Positions 4,567 through 6,903 of a stretch of DNA of 6,903 bases are shown here, piece after piece. The DNA is from Cellvibrionales bacterium (GTDB lineage: Bacteria > Pseudomonadota > Gammaproteobacteria > Pseudomonadales > JAHEGP01). Location of the stretch: contig JAHEGP010000172.1 in NCBI GenBank assembly GCA_024645065.1, forward strand, positions 1 through 6,903. Reading direction: 5' to 3'. A model generated the notes under the pieces. The model did no database searches. It was given only the letters and a program-made list of their open reading frames with translations, and had not been told where the DNA came from. Numbering within the stretch: the first letter of the stretch is position 1; the number at the start of each line of letters is the position of its first letter. Both the position numbers and the translations under genes were made by a program.

Positions 4567-5622
4567 TTAGCTATAACGATAGGGGCGCCCGGCTTTCTGC
4601 ATATCGGCATTGTACTGCTTGAAGATATCCACCACCTTCTTCTTGGTCGCCGACTCGGAGGCGATGTCATCCCAGAATTTGATCGCGGCGGACTCAACCT
4701 GCGCCCATTCCGCGTCGGGAATCGTAGTGAGTTTCATCTTGGTGCCATTCACTCGCAACGAGGCCTCGCCACCCCAATACCACCATTGGCGGTAATAGTG
4801 GGAGCTGTCCATCGCGAGTTTCAGCAACTCCTTCAGCCGCTCTGGTAGTTTGTTGTACTGGTCCATGTTGGCGAAAAATGACCCCGCCCAGGCGCCGGAG
4901 ATATTATTGGTGAGAAAGTAGTTGGTCACATCGGCCCAACCGACGGTGTAGTCCTCGGTGATGCCCGACCAGGCAACGCCGTCCAACTCACCGGTTTGTA
5001 CCGCAACTTCGATATCTTCCCAGGGCAGGGTCACCGGGACGACACCAAATTGCTGGAGGAATCGGCCGGCAGTCGGAAAGGTGAATACCCGCTTTCCTTT
5101 CAGATCCTGCAGGCTGTTGATGGGGTCTTTGGTGGCAAAGTGGCAGGGATCCCAGGCCCCGGCAGACAAATGTTTTACACCCAGTTTGGAGTACTCCGCG
5201 TCCCATATTTCGGCAAGGCCGTATTGGTTGAACAACACCGGCACATCCAATGAGTAGCGGCTGGCAAAAGGAAAGTAGCCGCCAAATACAGTGACCTCGG
5301 TCGGCGATGCCATCGAGTCGTCGTCGGACTGGACTGCATCGATGGTCCCTTTTTGCATGGCCCGGAACAGCTCCCCGGTAGGCACAAGCTGGTCGGCATA
5401 AAACAACTCGATCTGCATTTCCGAGCCTGCGACCTTATTGAAGGAATCGATGGCGGGTTTGATGACGTGCTCCGCCAGGGCCGGTCCGGCGTAGGTTTGC
5501 AAGCGCCACTTGATCGTCGACTTGCTGGCGGCATGCACCGCGGGTGCCCCGAGGGTCGCCAGGCCCGCTGCACCGGTCAAGCCAATCCCTGCATTGGTCA
5601 AGAATTTCCGTCTGTTGGTCAT
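4567..5622 (-). CDS. TRAP transporter periplasmic substrate-binding protein (DctP family)
   Basis: This 351-residue protein is the extracytoplasmic receptor of a TRAP transporter: it binds its ligand in the periplasm and delivers it to the membrane subunits. The N-terminus has a twin-arginine type leader, NRRKFLTNAG (3-12), a hydrophobic stretch and a likely cleavage site at AVHA|AS (after 31). Family features are IKWRLQTYAGP (37-47), ELFYADQLVPTGELFRAMQKGTIDA (72-96), DLKGKRVFTFP (173-183) and LPWEDIEVAVQTGELDGVAW (199-218). Aromatic residues are dense near 276-283 (HYYRQWWYW). The usual conserved Arg of the segment DLKG-X-K-X-R falls on Phe180 here; Arg178 and Arg187 are close by. The substrate is unknown; organic acids are typical for the family. 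GGAGG (complement of 5628-5632) lies five bases before the ATG. It follows dctM by 78 bases in the same direction, with a hairpin in the gap, so the order is large permease then receptor. Confidence 0.93.
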   Translation of the reverse strand: MTNRRKFLTNAGIGLTGAAGLATLGAPAVHAASKSTIKWRLQTYAGPALAEHVIKPAIDSFNKVAGSEMQIELFYADQLVPTGELFRAMQKGTIDAVQSDDDSMASPTEVTVFGGYFPFASRYSLDVPVLFNQYGLAEIWDAEYSKLGVKHLSAGAWDPCHFATKDPINSLQDLKGKRVFTFPTAGRFLQQFGVVPVTLPWEDIEVAVQTGELDGVAWSGITEDYTVGWADVTNYFLTNNISGAWAGSFFANMDQYNKLPERLKELLKLAMDSSHYYRQWWYWGGEASLRVNGTKMKLTTIPDAEWAQVESAAIKFWDDIASESATKKKVVDIFKQYNADMQKAGRPYRYS

Positions 5623-5627
5623 ACTAA

Positions 5628-5632
5628 CCTCC
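5628..5632 (-). promoter_or_regulatory. strong ribosome binding site of dctP
   Basis: The - strand reads GGAGG here with five bases before the ATG at 5622-5620. It is one of only two consensus-strength sites in the window (the other precedes yccA), in line with the high amounts in which periplasmic receptors are usually made. Confidence 0.8.
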
Positions 5633-5647
5633 GTACATTTTAAGTTC

Positions 5648-5672
5648 GGGAAACAGATATCGCTGGTTTCCC
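5648..5672 (-). other. hairpin in the dctM-dctP gap
   Basis: On the - strand GGGAAA, a bulged C, CAG, the loop CGATAT, then CTG and TTTCCC make a nine-pair stem with one bulge (5648-5656 with 5661-5672). No T tract follows it before dctP, so it is not a standard terminator. Stem-loops between membrane-component and binding-protein genes are known in other transport operons to block 3' decay or to thin transcription, which alters the ratio of the two products. That role is inferred here. Confidence 0.5.
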
Positions 5673-5700
5673 CGTGTGTTCCCCATTGCTGGAGGAATTT

Positions 5701-6903
5701 TTACTTGTTGTAGACAGTCTCCGGTAACCACAAGGCCAGTTGCGGAAAAAGCATCACTAATGCCAATGCCAACACCATGACCAGCACAAACGGGATAATG
5801 GATGCATAGATGTCCCGCAAGCCAATTTCGGGCGGTGCCATTGCGCGCATGAGAAACAGGTTGTAACCAAACGGTGGTGTCATGTAGGCGATCTGGGTGG
5901 TGATGGTGTACAGCACGCCGTACCACACCAGGTCAAATTCCAGCGCTCTTACCAGCGGTACATACAGGGGTGCGACGATGACCAGCATAGCGGTATCATC
6001 GAGGAAGGTACCCATTACCAGAAACGACAGTTGCATCAGGATCAGGATTGTCCATGGACTCAATCCCAGCTGATCAGTAAACAGATTGTCGATCGCTTTT
6101 ACCGCTCCAAGTCCATCGAAAACGGCACCGAAGCCCATCGCCGCCAGAATTATCCACATAAACATGCACGAGATCGCCAGCGTCTGGCGGATCGAAACTT
6201 CAAACACCTGCCTGTTCATCCGCCCTTTGAGCACCGCGGCCAGAAAAGCGGTCATGGCGCCGATTGCGGAGCTCTCCACCAGACTGGTCCAGCCATTGAT
6301 AAAAGGCACCATCATGGCGGCAAAGATAGCAATCGGCAAAATGCCGGCGCGCAGCAGGCGAAGCTTTTCCCGCAGCGGAACATTGCGTTCTTCCTGCTTC
6401 AGTGCCGGCCCCAACTGGGGCTGCAGCGCACAACGGATGGCAATATAAAGAATGAACATCGCCGCCATGATCAGTCCGGGGATCACTCCCGCCAACCACA
6501 GCTGGCCCACCGGCTGGCGAGCAATCATTGCATACAGCACCAGCACCACCGAGGGCGGCACCAGAATGCCGAGTGAAGAACCTGCCTGGATGACACCGGT
6601 GACCATGCGTTTGTCATAACCGCGCCGCAGGAGTTCCGGTAGTGCTATCGTTGCGCCAATGGCCATTCCCGCCACCGACAGGCCGTTCATTGCAGACACC
6701 AGTACCATCAGGCCGATTGTGCCGATTGCCAACCCGCCATTGATGGAACCCATCCAGACATGGAACATTTTGTAGAGGTCGTCGGCAATCCTGGACTCGG
6801 ATAGCACATAGCCCATGAAGATAAACATGGGCAGCGTCAGCAGGGGATACCACTTCATCAATTTCATGGCGGCCGAAAAAGGCAGGTCAGAACCGCCAGT
6901 TCC
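5701..6903 (-). CDS. TRAP transporter large permease subunit (DctM family), N-terminus outside window
   Basis: DctM is the inner-membrane subunit that moves ligand across the membrane, coupled to an ion gradient (usually sodium). The frame stays open through the window edge: the 12 codons before the first Met read GTGGSDLPFSAA and run on into MKLMKWYPLLTLPMFIFMGYVL. The ATG at 6867 is therefore internal. About 400 residues are visible of a usual 425-460. Counted in the visible fragment, the family marks are ALPELLRRGYDKRMVTGV (about 87-104), GSSLGILVPPSVVLVLY (108-124), GTFLDDTAMLVIVAPLYVPL (298-317) and MTPPFGYNLFLMRA (341-354). Around ten hydrophobic segments can be seen. It ends in TAA 78 bases before dctP. 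The small permease (DctQ) is not in the window and would be expected just upstream, to the right. Confidence 0.95.
   Translation of the reverse strand, partial: GTGGSDLPFSAAMKLMKWYPLLTLPMFIFMGYVLSESRIADDLYKMFHVWMGSINGGLAIGTIGLMVLVSAMNGLSVAGMAIGATIALPELLRRGYDKRMVTGVIQAGSSLGILVPPSVVLVLYAMIARQPVGQLWLAGVIPGLIMAAMFILYIAIRCALQPQLGPALKQEERNVPLREKLRLLRAGILPIAIFAAMMVPFINGWTSLVESSAIGAMTAFLAAVLKGRMNRQVFEVSIRQTLAISCMFMWIILAAMGFGAVFDGLGAVKAIDNLFTDQLGLSPWTILILMQLSFLVMGTFLDDTAMLVIVAPLYVPLVRALEFDLVWYGVLYTITTQIAYMTPPFGYNLFLMRAMAPPEIGLRDIYASIIPFVLVMVLALALVMLFPQLALWLPETVYNK

Noticed and set aside
6865..6867. ATG as the start of dctM
   Set aside because: The frame is open to the window edge with DctM-like sequence before it, no ribosome site precedes it, and the protein would lack part of its first membrane domain.

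Overview
The window looks like ordinary chromosome of a GC-rich, probably marine, gammaproteobacterium. The evidence is a tusDCBE operon followed by a TrpD2/YbiB-type gene and preceded by a YccA-type BAX-inhibitor gene, an arrangement I recall from Pseudomonas and relatives. A tripartite (TRAP) transporter of a kind common in marine bacteria and a small protein resembling DUF6316 point the same way. Genus and species cannot be fixed from this sequence.

Layout. The 3' end of galE (UDP-glucose 4-epimerase) enters from the left on the + strand and stops at 309. Everything else reads on the - strand, so galE converges with the rest. Between them (310-536) lie an AT-rich patch of nested palindromes and a strong hairpin terminator (471-497) that serves the - strand. 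Next, in - strand transcription order read from right to left, are: a partial TRAP large permease dctM (6903-5701), the TRAP periplasmic receptor dctP (5622-4567), a 478-bp non-coding and structure-rich gap, yccA (4088-3420) with its own sigma70-like promoter and terminator, a 210-bp gap, then tusD, tusC, tusB and tusE (3209-1840) packed with 1-3 nt between genes. After these come the trpD2/ybiB-like gene (1786-785) and a 58-codon gene with a TTG start (713-537).

How the genes work together. TusD, TusC and TusB form the sulfur-relay heterohexamer that takes persulfide sulfur from TusA and hands it to TusE and then MnmA for 2-thiolation of tRNA wobble uridine 34. The cysteine pattern (TusD Cys78, a single penultimate Cys in TusE with Ser where DsrC has its second Cys) favours tRNA thiolation over dissimilatory sulfur oxidation. 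YccA is an inner-membrane protein whose E. coli relative modulates FtsH. DctM and DctP form a secondary uptake system driven by an ion gradient; the substrate is not deducible here, and the receptor appears to lack the usual TRAP ligand Arg at its normal position.

I found no phage genes, insertion sequences, CRISPR arrays, tRNA or rRNA genes, and nothing I would call a new defence or metabolic system. The parts most worth a second look are the folded, internally repeated 4372-4538 gap, the AT-palindrome patch with a possible short RNA at about 422-505, the unannotated-size TTG-start gene, the dctM-dctP hairpin and the DctP ligand-site substitution.
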